DNA of 32,231 nucleotides from DASVEG01 sp036380695 (GTDB taxonomy: Bacteria; Actinomycetota; Acidimicrobiia; Acidimicrobiales; CADCTF01). The stretch spans positions 1 to 32,231 of the forward strand of contig DASVEG010000320.1 of the NCBI GenBank assembly GCA_036380695.1, read 5' to 3'. The position numbers were made by a program, and so were the translations under genes. Below the pieces are notes generated by a model. It had not been told where the DNA came from, did not search any database, and saw only the letters and a list, made by a program, of their open reading frames with translations. Numbering within the stretch: position 1 is the first letter of the stretch; every line of letters starts with the position of its first letter. Positions 23,603 through 30,763 of the stretch are shown one piece after another.

Positions 23603-24369
23603 GCCCGCCGCGCTACCCCATCGGCCGCGCCGGGTAACGACGCGAGGAGGGCCGCGCCGATCACGCCGGCGGCGTTGCCGAGCGCAGCCGGCACGACCTC
23701 CGTCGGCTGGCGCAACGCGGGCAGCAGGCGTTCGGGGGTCTCGCTTACGCCACCGCCGATGATGATGAGGTCGGGGTCGACGAGGTCCTGCAGGCGCTGC
23801 AAGAACGCGCTCACGCCCTCGGCCCATTGCTCCCACGTCTGGCCGCGTTCTTCGCGGGCCGCCCTCGATGCGAGGTCGCACGCCGGCTGGCCGCCGACGT
23901 CGATGTCGCCCAGCTCGGTGTTGGGCGCCAGCGTGCCGTCGACGAACAGCGACGTCCCGATGCCGGTGCCCAACGTGACCATCAGCACGACGCCGCCCCG
24001 CCCCGTGCCCGCCCCGAACGTCATCTCGGCCACGCCTGCCGCGTCGGCGTCGTTGACGACGTGGAACGTACGACCGGTCCGCGCCTCGAAGTGATCGCCA
24101 GGGCGCTCGCCGATCCACGCTTCGTCGAGGTTCACCGCGGTCAGCGACGTGCCCGCGCGGATGCGGCCGGGGAACGTGCACCCGACCGGCCCGTCGTGAC
24201 CGTCGAGCATGGGCACGACGAGCTCCCCGACGGCGCGGGCGAGGGTGTCCGGCGGCGCGGGGGAGGGCGTCTCGTGCTCGGCGAGGTCGCACACGAGCCG
24301 CCCCTCGACGAGGTCGACGGGCGCGGCCTTGATCGTCGACCCACCGATGTCCACACCGACGACCGCCAC
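23599..24369 (-). CDS. ppgK: Polyphosphate glucokinase (ROK family)
   Basis: The enzyme phosphorylates glucose using polyphosphate (and often ATP), feeding glycolysis. The 256-aa protein has the ROK phosphate loop VGVDIGGSTIKAAPVDL, VNLDEAWIG, VVNDADAAGVAEM with the catalytic Asp, and GTGIGTSLFVDGTLAPNTELGD. That last block is characteristic of PpgK rather than other ROK kinases. DIIIIGGGVSE and the GAALLA end are also in place. The DIGG-S-T-IK start varies slightly from the usual DIGG-T/S-G-IK. The start is GTG 24369; no clear Shine-Dalgarno is visible. It is coupled to the 96-aa gene after it and divergent from the sigma factor. Confidence 0.9.
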   Translation of the reverse strand: MAVVGVDIGGSTIKAAPVDLVEGRLVCDLAEHETPSPAPPDTLARAVGELVVPMLDGHDGPVGCTFPGRIRAGTSLTAVNLDEAWIGERPGDHFEARTGRTFHVVNDADAAGVAEMTFGAGTGRGGVVLMVTLGTGIGTSLFVDGTLAPNTELGDIDVGGQPACDLASRAAREERGQTWEQWAEGVSAFLQRLQDLVDPDLIIIGGGVSETPERLLPALRQPTEVVPAALGNAAGVIGAALLASLPGAADGVARRA

Positions 24370-24463
24370 AGCGGTTGCCTGCCCACGCAGTGCGGCGAAT
24401 ATGCCCAGATCGGACGCAGGCCATCCTGGCGCGGCCAGCGTTCACCCGCGAGACTGGGGACGC

Positions 24464-25276
24464 TTGGGACATTTGGACACGAAGCCGTCGGGCGCACTGC
24501 CGACTCCCTCGGCCGTATCGCCGTCCGCTGGCAGCCGCGAGCCTCGCGACCTCCAAGAGACTTTTCGCGCCTACGCGCAGACGCGTGACCCTCGGCTGAG
24601 GGACCAGTTGACGGAGGCGTACATCCCGCTCGCGGCGTCGCTGGCCGGTCGGTTCGCGGGCAGAAGCGAGCCGCTGGAAGACCTCGAGCAAGCGGCGTGC
24701 CTGGCCCTCGTGAAGGCAGTCGACCGGTACGAACCCGACCGCGGCGTCGCGTTCTCGACCTACGCGTGGGCGACGATCTCGGGTGAGCTCAAGCGCCACC
24801 TCCGCGATCGCACGTGGGGCTTGCGCGTCCCTCGCCGCCTGCAGGAGCACTTCCTCGTCACCGCGAGGGCCGCCGACGAGCTGCACCAGGAACTGGGCAG
24901 GCCCCCGACCGTCGCCGAGCTCTCGGCGGTCACCGGCCTCGATCTCGAGGACACGATCGAGGCGCTCGAGGTGCGCGCTGCGCATCGCCTCCCGTCGGTC
25001 GACGGCATGACGAGGAACGGCGACAGCGAGCAGGGGTGGGAGCCGGGGCTGGTCGACGTCTCGTACGACACCGCGGACGACCACGACCTGCTCGACCGGC
25101 TCGTGCGGCAGCTGCCGGAGGAGGATCGCGAGCTGCTCCGGCTGCGGTTCGCCGAACAGTTGTCGCAGTCGGAGATCGCGGCGCGTATCGGTGCGAGCCA
25201 GATGCACGTGAGCCGCCGGCTCACGCGCACGCTCGACCGGCTGCGCTCGCTCGCGGCGACCGCGTCGTCGTCGTGA
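24464..25276 (+). CDS. Sigma-70 family factor of the SigB/SigF/SigG type
   Basis: This protein is about 270 aa. Region 2 is visible as AYIPLAASLAGRFAGRSEPLEDLEQAACLALVKAVDRYEPDRGVAFSTYAWATISGELKRHLRD, region 3 as the PRRLQEHF to LSAVTGL stretch, and region 4 as RQLPEEDRELLRLRFAEQLSQSEIAARIGASQMHVSRRLTRTLDRL. This is the group usually controlled by anti-sigma/STAS switches. The start is uncertain. TTG 24464 and TTG 24473 follow a GAGACT box, while ATG 24401 opens the frame earlier but through codons with low third-position GC. Downstream genes include an RsbW-like ATPase. Confidence 0.88.
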   Translation: MGHLDTKPSGALPTPSAVSPSAGSREPRDLQETFRAYAQTRDPRLRDQLTEAYIPLAASLAGRFAGRSEPLEDLEQAACLALVKAVDRYEPDRGVAFSTYAWATISGELKRHLRDRTWGLRVPRRLQEHFLVTARAADELHQELGRPPTVAELSAVTGLDLEDTIEALEVRAAHRLPSVDGMTRNGDSEQGWEPGLVDVSYDTADDHDLLDRLVRQLPEEDRELLRLRFAEQLSQSEIAARIGASQMHVSRRLTRTLDRLRSLAATASSS

Positions 25277-25279
25277 CGC

Positions 25280-25300
25280 GAGGGGCCGGCGCGGCCCCTC
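25280..25300. terminator. Stem-loop between the sigma factor and baeRF genes
   Basis: An 8-base perfect GC stem (GAGGGGCC / GGCCCCTC) with a 5-base loop lies just after the sigma-factor stop and overlaps the stop codon of the convergent baeRF gene. There is no long T-run. It is well placed to stop transcription from both sides. Confidence 0.6.
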
Positions 25301-26438
25301 AGTAGCGGAGGATCGCGCCCAGCCCGTCGGTTGCGGTCGTCGACGGCACCACTCTCACGCGCGCACCGGTGCGGAACGCGGTGCGGATCGCGACGTCGAC
25401 GAGCCGGCCCTTCTCCATGGAGTCGATGCCCTGCGACTTCAGCTCGACGGGGTCAGACGCCGCGAGGGGCGCGTCGACGGCGAACCAGCACTCGCGCTCG
25501 TCGGCCGGGTCGTCGTGCACGAGCAGCGTGTCGACCCGCGCCTGTGCCAACGCGCCGAGCGTCGCGTACACGCCGTCCGCGGCGCGGTCGGCTTGGCCGA
25601 GCTCTTCGCGGAACTTCTCGAGGATCGCGACGGTGTCGGTTGCGACCACGGTGGACACGGCTCGCACGATCTCGTCGGACAACGAGTCGAGGCCGCCGTC
25701 GACGCCGCGGGCTCCGTCGACCTTGGTGACCAGGCCCGCGAGCTGCGGCGGCAGGTTGTCCTCGACGAACTGCACGGCTCGGACGTCGCCGGCGAGCACG
25801 ACGAGACGCGGGTCGACGAGGCCGCTCAGCTTGGCGAGCCGTTCGACGACCGCCTTCGCGTTCGCCTCCCACGTGTTCTCGGCCCGTTCCTGGTAGCGGC
25901 GCTGCGACCAACCACCTGGCTTCGACTTCCGGAGGGTGGGGTCGTCGCTGTCGTCGTCACCGACGCTCATGAGCGCGTTCGGGCCGGCCGACTCGGGGAC
26001 GAACACGGCGATGTCCGCACCGACGCGATCGCACAGCACGACAATGTGCGTCGGGCTCGACTGCTGCCACTCCAGGAACGGGCCGACGGAGGGGAGCGCG
26101 TCCCAGCGCCCTCGATCCGCAGACACCGGTTCGAGCTCGCCGCGCGACAGGACGACGTCGGTGCCATCCGCGATCACCGCGAGCGTGCGGCCGGTGTGGT
26201 GCGCGTCCGGCACGAGCGCCTCGATGGCGTCCAAGGCGGCGGCGGGCGCACCGGCGGACTCGAGGTCGCGGCGCACGTTGCGCCACCGCGCGAGCGAGAG
26301 CTGTGCGGCGTTCTCCACCTCGGGGTCGGTGCCGAGATACACGCTGACGAAGGGGCCTGGGCGGTCGAAGAGTGCGGCGATTTCGGGTGCCTCGCCGGCC
26401 CCGATGGCCGGCGCAGGGAGCGTTCCGCGCGATTCCAT
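25299..26438 (-). CDS. Bacterial eRF1-like protein (baeRF family, Rv2629-like)
   Basis: This is a 379-aa protein resembling Rv2629 and the bacterial archaeo-eukaryotic release-factor-like (baeRF) families. The N-terminal domain opens FDRPGPFVSVYLGTDPEVE, the middle carries KPGGWSQRRYQERAENTW, and the C-terminal domain contains RLVVLAGDVRAVQFVEDNL and DTLLVHDD. GGWSQRRYQ is the family's hallmark and stands where eRF1 proteins keep the GGQ region, although the GGQ itself is not present. A role in ribosome rescue or stress has been proposed for the family. ATG 26438 is divergent from the HATPase gene. TAAGAG lies 6 bases upstream, a weaker version of the -10 pattern seen elsewhere. Confidence 0.85.
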   Translation of the reverse strand: MESRGTLPAPAIGAGEAPEIAALFDRPGPFVSVYLGTDPEVENAAQLSLARWRNVRRDLESAGAPAAALDAIEALVPDAHHTGRTLAVIADGTDVVLSRGELEPVSADRGRWDALPSVGPFLEWQQSSPTHIVVLCDRVGADIAVFVPESAGPNALMSVGDDDSDDPTLRKSKPGGWSQRRYQERAENTWEANAKAVVERLAKLSGLVDPRLVVLAGDVRAVQFVEDNLPPQLAGLVTKVDGARGVDGGLDSLSDEIVRAVSTVVATDTVAILEKFREELGQADRAADGVYATLGALAQARVDTLLVHDDPADERECWFAVDAPLAASDPVELKSQGIDSMEKGRLVDVAIRTAFRTGARVRVVPSTTATDGLGAILRY

Positions 26439-26499
26439 GACGGTCTCTTACCCGAATGAGATCGGTTGGGTAGCCTCCGCGGCGGGGAGGGCGTTCACC

Positions 26500-26868
26500 T
26501 TGCGGGAATCGATCCGACTACCGGCCGCGCCGTCGTCGCCGCGCCGCGCGCGCCTGTTCGTCGACGAGGTCCTGCACCGGTGGCGCCGCGACGGGGCGAT
26601 CGAGCGGACGGCGTTGATCGCGTCCGAACTCGTCACCAACGCGGTTCGGCACGCGCGAACCGACGTGGTCGTCCACCTCGAGGGCAGGGACGACGCGGTG
26701 TACCTCGAGGTGCACGACAGGGGACGGGGAAAGCCGCGGTTCCTCGATCAGAGCCCGGACACTCCAGGCGGTCTCGGGCTGCCGATCGTCGAGGCGCTCG
26801 CCTCTTCGTGGGGGGTCAGCCGCGACGGCGCCGCGGGCAAGGCGGTCTGGGCCGAAGTCAGGGGCTGA
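26500..26868 (+). CDS. RsbW-like anti-sigma factor / HATPase
   Basis: This is a 122-aa GHKL-type ATPase domain protein like the anti-sigma kinases RsbW and SpoIIAB. The N box ELVTNAVRHA, G1 box VHDRGRG and G2 box GGLGLPIVEALASSWGV are present, and the end is GKAVWAEV. Such proteins bind a SigB/SigF-type factor and phosphorylate a STAS partner; both kinds of partner occur in this window. The frame is open upstream but has no ATG or GTG near the domain. I chose TTG 26500 because GGGGAGG lies 9 bases before it and a TAGCCT box is at 26471-26476. The start is the least certain part. Confidence 0.8.
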   Translation: MRESIRLPAAPSSPRRARLFVDEVLHRWRRDGAIERTALIASELVTNAVRHARTDVVVHLEGRDDAVYLEVHDRGRGKPRFLDQSPDTPGGLGLPIVEALASSWGVSRDGAAGKAVWAEVRG

Positions 26869-26871
26869 CGG

Positions 26872-27237
26872 TCAGGTCGCGACGACGTCGAGCGCGACCG
26901 CGAGCGAGGTGCGGCCCCAACGGTCGAGGTCGCCCGCGCCCGGCGTCTCGTACTTCTCCACGAGCAGGCGGCGCGCGAGAGCGTCTTCGTCTGCATCGCG
27001 CTGAGGGTCGAGCACGCGCACGGTGACGAGCTGCTCCGGCGCGTCGCGCCCGCCAACGCGGACGGTCGCGTCCGGCTGGGCTCGCGCGTTCCTCACCCAG
27101 TCGGCGCCGTCGCGCCCGCCCGAGAGCAGGTACAGCGTTGAGGCGGCCGGCTCGCGACCGAACCAGATCTCGACCGTGTGAAGCGTGCCGGTGCGGCGCC
27201 CGGTCGTGGTCAGGTAGCAGAACGGCGGGTCGCTCAC
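26872..27237 (-). CDS. Deazaflavin (F420)-type nitroreductase family protein
   Basis: This is a 121-aa protein of the Ddn/FDOR-A-like nitroreductase family (DUF385), small split-beta-barrel proteins that bind F420 or flavin. The family signature is clear: VSDPPFCYLTTTGRRTGTLHTVEIWFGREP, then LYLLSGGRDGADWVRNARAQPDATVRV, ending VEKYETPGAGDLDRWGRTSLAVALDV. The GRRTG and SGG-x-x-x-ADWVRN blocks bind the phosphate tail in relatives. The GTG start overlaps the DUF2277 stop (GTGA), so the two are co-translated. The last codon sits 3 bases from the convergent HATPase gene. Confidence 0.88.
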   Translation of the reverse strand: MSDPPFCYLTTTGRRTGTLHTVEIWFGREPAASTLYLLSGGRDGADWVRNARAQPDATVRVGGRDAPEQLVTVRVLDPQRDADEDALARRLLVEKYETPGAGDLDRWGRTSLAVALDVVAT

Positions 27238-27458
27238 GCCGGGGCCGACGTGCGGTTCCGACCTCCCACCAAGCCGTCGAGCAACCGCCGTGCCGCGTCG
27301 GCGACGTCTTCGACGGCCCGGTCGAAGACCTCCTCGTTGGCGCGCGACGGCTTCCGGTAGCCGCTGATCTTCCGGACGAACTGCAGCGCCGCCGCCGTGA
27401 CCTCTTCCTCGGTCGCGGGCGGCTCGGCGTCGCGAAGCGTCTTGATGCTCCTGCACAT
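27234..27458 (-). CDS. DUF2277 family protein
   Basis: This is a 74-aa protein that begins MCRSIKTLRDAEPPATEEEVTAAALQFVRKISGYRKPSRANEEVF, an unmistakable DUF2277 opening (MCRNI-x-L ... PPAT ... ALQ[YF]VRK[IV]SG). The function is unknown. The frame is open upstream, but the family starts at MCR. ATG 27458 has CAGACT 7 bases before it. The region between this start and the Rrf2 start (27505) is only 46 bases and holds the Rrf2 inverted repeat, so the repeat could affect both genes. Confidence 0.88.
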   Translation of the reverse strand: MCRSIKTLRDAEPPATEEEVTAAALQFVRKISGYRKPSRANEEVFDRAVEDVADAARRLLDGLVGGRNRTSAPA

Positions 27459-27480
27459 GCACGCGAGTCTGGACCGCCGA

Positions 27481-27505
27481 TACTCGGATAGGTAGTATCC
27501 GAGTA
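27481..27505. promoter_or_regulatory. Perfect inverted repeat, likely Rrf2 operator
   Basis: TACTCGGATA at 27481-27490, a 5-base spacer GGTAG, and the exact complement TATCCGAGTA at 27496-27505. It overlaps the candidate -10 box TAGTAT (27493-27498), and its last base is the A of the Rrf2 ATG. The size and A/T-rich arms fit an Rrf2 dimer site, and a dimer bound here would block transcription of its own operon. Confidence 0.8.
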
Positions 27506-27993
27506 TGCGGATGAGCGAGGGGGTGGAGTGGGGGATCCACTGCTGCGCGCTGCTCGCCGTCCTGCCGGACGACATCGCGTTGCCCGCGTCGCGGCTCGCC
27601 GAGTTCCACGGCGTTCCCGCCGCGTACCTCGCCAAGCATCTGCAGGCGTTGTCCGCCGCGGGCATCGTCGAGTCCGGCGCCGGTCGTCGGGGCGGGTACC
27701 GCCTGGCGCGCCACCCGCGTGACATCTCGCTGCTCGACGTCGTCGACGCGATCGACGGCGACACGAGGGTGTTTCGCTGCAGCGAGATCCGCCAGCGCGG
27801 TCCCGCCGCGCTCGACCCGTCTTGCTACCGGAAGGCGTGCGGCATCGCCCGCGCCATGTGGGCGGCGGAACAGGCGTGGAGGGACGCGCTCGCGCAGCAG
27901 ACGATCGCCGACCTGCTCGTGGGTCTGGCAAACGACGTGCCGTCGGAGGCGGCGGTGAAGGCCGCCGCATGGTTGCAGGAGGTGTCGAGATGA
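27505..27993 (+). CDS. Rrf2 family transcriptional regulator
   Basis: This is a 162-aa winged-helix regulator of the Rrf2 (IscR/NsrR) family. The DNA-binding domain spans residues 5-85, with the recognition helix in PAAYLAKHLQALSAAGIV and the wing GRRGGYRLAR. It has the three-cysteine arrangement C92-x14-C107-x4-C112 (FRCSEI ... DPSCYRKACGIARAM), so an iron-sulfur cluster or thiol switch is possible. ATG 27505 is preceded by TAGTAT at 6 bases and lies on the end of a perfect inverted repeat, so autoregulation is likely. Its TGA overlaps the ATG of the epimerase gene (ATGA), so that gene is the probable target. Confidence 0.9.
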   Translation: MRMSEGVEWGIHCCALLAVLPDDIALPASRLAEFHGVPAAYLAKHLQALSAAGIVESGAGRRGGYRLARHPRDISLLDVVDAIDGDTRVFRCSEIRQRGPAALDPSCYRKACGIARAMWAAEQAWRDALAQQTIADLLVGLANDVPSEAAVKAAAWLQEVSR

Positions 27994-29342
27994 AGGTGTT
28001 CGTTGCCGGCGCGACCGGCGTGATCGGCCGCCGCGCGGTCGTCCACCTCGTTGGCGCGGGCCACGAGGTGACCGGCGTCGCGAGGTCGCAGGAGAAGGCC
28101 GACCTGTTGCGATCGATCGGCGCAGAGCCGGTGACGGTCGACCTCTTCGACGCGACCGCGGTCAAGGGCGCGGTCGCCGGGCACGACGTCGTCGTGAACC
28201 TCACCACCCACATCCCGAAGGCGTCGCGTGCGGCGCTGCCCGGCGCGTGGGACGAGAACGAACGCATCCGGCGCGAGGTGAGCCGCAACCTCGTCGACGC
28301 CGCGCTCGCTACGGGCGCGTCGCGCTACATCCAGGAGTCGATCGCGTTCTCCTACCGGCCGAAGGGCGACGCCTGGATCGACGAGACGTCGGAGGTGTCC
28401 GCGAGCGCGATGTTCGCGACCGGCCTCCTCGCTGAGGCACAGGCGGCGCGGTTCAGCGAGAGCGGTGGCGTTGGCATCGCGCTCCGCTTCGGGTGGTTCT
28501 ACGACGCCGAGTCGCACTCGACCGTCGACGTCGTCCGGACCGCAGCGTCGAGCGGGCGCCTCGGGTTTCCCGGAGCCGCCCACGCGTACTTCTCCTTCAT
28601 CGCGACGGACGACGCGGCACGCGCCGTCGTCGCCGCGCTCGAAGCGCCGGCTGGCATCTACAACGTCGTCGACGACGAGCCCGTCACGCGCGCCCGGCTC
28701 GCGAGGGTGCTGTCGACGGCGGTCGGGCGCGAGGTGCGCTTGCTGCCGAGCGTGGTGACCCTCGCGATGGGCACGAAGGGCCAGCACCTCGCCCGTTCGC
28801 TCCGGATATCGAACGCCGCGTTCAAGCAGGCGACGGGGTGGTCGCCCACCGTCCCGAGCGTGAACGTCGGGATGCCTGTGGTCGCAGATCAGGTGCTCTC
28901 GTCCCACCCCGCCCGCACGTCGCTGCTCGCCCGCGTGCTCCTCGCCGTGCTCGCGCCGGCCACGTTCCTCACCGGCGCGTGGGCCGAGTTCGCGCCCCGC
29001 TCGTTCTTCGACGACTTCCCGGGTCTCGGTCGCGTGTGGGTCGCGGCCGACGGGCCGTACAACGAGCACCTCGTCCGCGACTTCGGGTCGCTCAACCTCG
29101 CGCTCGGCCTCGTGCTCGCGGTCGCGGCGTGGAAGGGCGGGCGCGCGTTCATCGCCACGGCCGCCGGCGCGTACCTGCTCTACGGCGTGCCGCACCTCGT
29201 GTACCACGGGCGCCACGCAGACGTCCTCGACGGAGCCGACCGCGTGCTGAACCTCGGTGCGCTCGCGTCCGGCGTGCTCGTCGCTGCGGTCGCGCTCGTC
29301 CTCGTGGCCCGGCGGCGAACGGCGGAGCCCGCACCGGCCTGA
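27990..29342 (+). CDS. SDR epimerase-like protein fused to a C-terminal membrane domain
   Basis: This is a 450-aa fusion. Residues 1 to about 305 form an NAD(P)-binding extended SDR domain with VFVAGATGVIGRRAV (Rossmann glycines) and VVNLTTHIP. ALRFGWFYDAESH and YNVVDDEPVTRARLA follow. The usual Y-x3-K pair is not found: where extended SDRs have Y-x-x-SK-x-x-AE this protein has FATGLLAEAQ. From about residue 315 come four hydrophobic segments (LLARVLLAVLAPATFLTGAW to LASGVLVAAVALVLVA) with SFFDDFPGLGRVW and NEHLVRDFGSLNLALG between. That domain I recall as a stand-alone membrane protein in actinobacteria. It is translationally coupled to the Rrf2 gene. The substrate is unknown. Confidence 0.85.
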   Translation: MKVFVAGATGVIGRRAVVHLVGAGHEVTGVARSQEKADLLRSIGAEPVTVDLFDATAVKGAVAGHDVVVNLTTHIPKASRAALPGAWDENERIRREVSRNLVDAALATGASRYIQESIAFSYRPKGDAWIDETSEVSASAMFATGLLAEAQAARFSESGGVGIALRFGWFYDAESHSTVDVVRTAASSGRLGFPGAAHAYFSFIATDDAARAVVAALEAPAGIYNVVDDEPVTRARLARVLSTAVGREVRLLPSVVTLAMGTKGQHLARSLRISNAAFKQATGWSPTVPSVNVGMPVVADQVLSSHPARTSLLARVLLAVLAPATFLTGAWAEFAPRSFFDDFPGLGRVWVAADGPYNEHLVRDFGSLNLALGLVLAVAAWKGGRAFIATAAGAYLLYGVPHLVYHGRHADVLDGADRVLNLGALASGVLVAAVALVLVARRRTAEPAPA

Positions 29343-29378
29343 ACGGCATCCACCCTCGCGATAGTTCGCGGTGGTGCA

Positions 29379-30047
29379 ATGGCGCGGATGACCCAGCTCG
29401 ACCTGTCCGTGGAGTTCGCGACGAACCCCGAGCCTCGGTGCGCGTGCGTCCTCCTGCTCGACGTCTCGGGGTCGATGAGCGGCCGCCCTATCGACGCCCT
29501 CAACGAAGGCCTCCGGGCGTTCTCCGCCGACCTCGCCACCGACTCGTTGGCGCGCCAGCGCGTCGAGGTCGCCATCGTGACCTTCGGCGGCGCGGGCGTC
29601 ACCGTGGAACAGGACTTCGTGACCGCGGCGGGGTTCGAGCCCCGCAGCCTGTCCGCCACCGGCGGCACCCCGATGGGCGCGGCGATCGACAAGGCGCTGT
29701 CGCTCGTCGACGACCGCAAGCGCCAGTACCGCGAGAACGGCATCGTCTACTACCGGCCGTGGGTGTTCCTGATCACCGACGGCGAGCCCACCGACAGCTG
29801 GCAGGAGTCCGCCGCCAAGGTCCGTGCCGCGGAGGAGGCGAACGGCCTCGCCTTCTTCGCCGTCGGCGTCGAGGGCGCCAACATGGGCGTGCTGTCGCAG
29901 ATCGCCGTGCGGCCGCCCCTGAAGCTCGACGGGCTGAAGTTCGTCGAGCTCTTCGTGTGGCTGTCGCGCAGCCAGCGGGCGGTGTCGACGTCGAAGCCGG
30001 GCGACCAGACGGCGCTGCCGACGGTCGAGGGGTGGGCGGTCGTCTGA
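29379..30047 (+). CDS. VWA domain protein (TerY-like)
   Basis: This is a 222-aa von Willebrand A domain protein. The metal-ion-dependent adhesion site is intact: DVSGSMSG near residue 30, the T in GGTPMG and D in ITDGEPTD. The ending LKLDGLKFVELFVWLSRSQRAVS is the one typical of TerY/YegL-like proteins. It is first of three genes (VWA, PP2C, kinase) that match the TerY-P triad described from comparative genomics of stress-response systems linked to tellurium resistance genes. ATG 29379 and ATG 29388 are both possible; CGCGATAGTTCGCG just upstream is a small inverted repeat. The stop overlaps the PP2C start by 16 bases. Confidence 0.87.
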   Translation: MARMTQLDLSVEFATNPEPRCACVLLLDVSGSMSGRPIDALNEGLRAFSADLATDSLARQRVEVAIVTFGGAGVTVEQDFVTAAGFEPRSLSATGGTPMGAAIDKALSLVDDRKRQYRENGIVYYRPWVFLITDGEPTDSWQESAAKVRAAEEANGLAFFAVGVEGANMGVLSQIAVRPPLKLDGLKFVELFVWLSRSQRAVSTSKPGDQTALPTVEGWAVV

Positions 30048-30763
30048 CCACCGTCCCCGCCGACGCGGCGCTGCGCTGCTGGCGCACGCTGGCCGCGACG
30101 GCTACCGGGGCGGGGCACCTCGCGCGCGACGAGCCAGGCGAGGACGCGGTCGAGGTACGCGTTCGCGACGACGGAGCGGTCGTGATCGCGGTTGCCGACG
30201 GCGCGGGGTCGGCGCCAGAGGCGCGTGAGGGGTCGGCGGCTGCGGTTGCCGCCGCGGTCGACGCCTGCTCGTCGGGGGCGTGCCTCGAGGACGCGTTCGA
30301 GCTCGCCCGCAACGCGCTCGGAGACGATCCGCCGCGCCGGGCCACGACGTTGCTCGTCGCCGTGCTCGGCGCGGACGCCGTCGAGGTCGCGCAGGTGGGC
30401 GACGGCTACGCGATCGCGCGCCGGGCCGATGGTTCGTACGAGGTGCTGGTGCCGGGGGCCGACCGCGAGTACGTGAACGAGACCACGTTCCTCTCGTCCG
30501 CGAATTGGCGTAGCGACCTCCGCATCGGCGTGCTGCCAGCCGACGACCTGTCCGGCGTCGCGCTGCTCACCGACGGGCTGCAGCTCGTCGCGGTCGAGCT
30601 GGCGACCGACACGCCGTTCCCCGGGTTCTTCGACCCGGTGTTTTCGTGGGCGTCCGACGAGGGATCGAGCGAAGACGACCTCGCGGCCTTCCTCGCGTCG
30701 CCGCGCATCGCGGAGCGGACCGACGACGACGTGACGCTCGCGCTGGCCGTTCGGCTGCCGTGA
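30032..30763 (+). CDS. PP2C-like protein phosphatase
   Basis: This is a 243-aa PPM/PP2C phosphatase. The metal-binding acids are visible in GEDAVEVRV and VVIAVADGAGSAPEAREGS, then VGDGYAIAR, ALLTDGLQ and the late TDDDVTLALAV. These are the motifs that hold two metal ions in PP2C enzymes. In the triad it would remove phosphate placed by the neighbouring kinase, probably from itself or the VWA protein. The GTG start at 30032 lies within the end of the VWA gene. Its TGA overlaps the kinase GTG (GTGA), so all three are coupled. Confidence 0.87.
   Translation: MGGRLTTVPADAALRCWRTLAATATGAGHLARDEPGEDAVEVRVRDDGAVVIAVADGAGSAPEAREGSAAAVAAAVDACSSGACLEDAFELARNALGDDPPRRATTLLVAVLGADAVEVAQVGDGYAIARRADGSYEVLVPGADREYVNETTFLSSANWRSDLRIGVLPADDLSGVALLTDGLQLVAVELATDTPFPGFFDPVFSWASDEGSSEDDLAAFLASPRIAERTDDDVTLALAVRLP

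Noticed and set aside
22706..24094. Long plus-strand frame across whiB and ppgK
   Set aside because: It runs opposite two well-identified genes and has no domain of its own.
24401..24463. ATG 24401 as the sigma factor start
   Set aside because: The extra codons have low GC at the third position and precede the GAGACT box. I keep it as an alternative, not the call.
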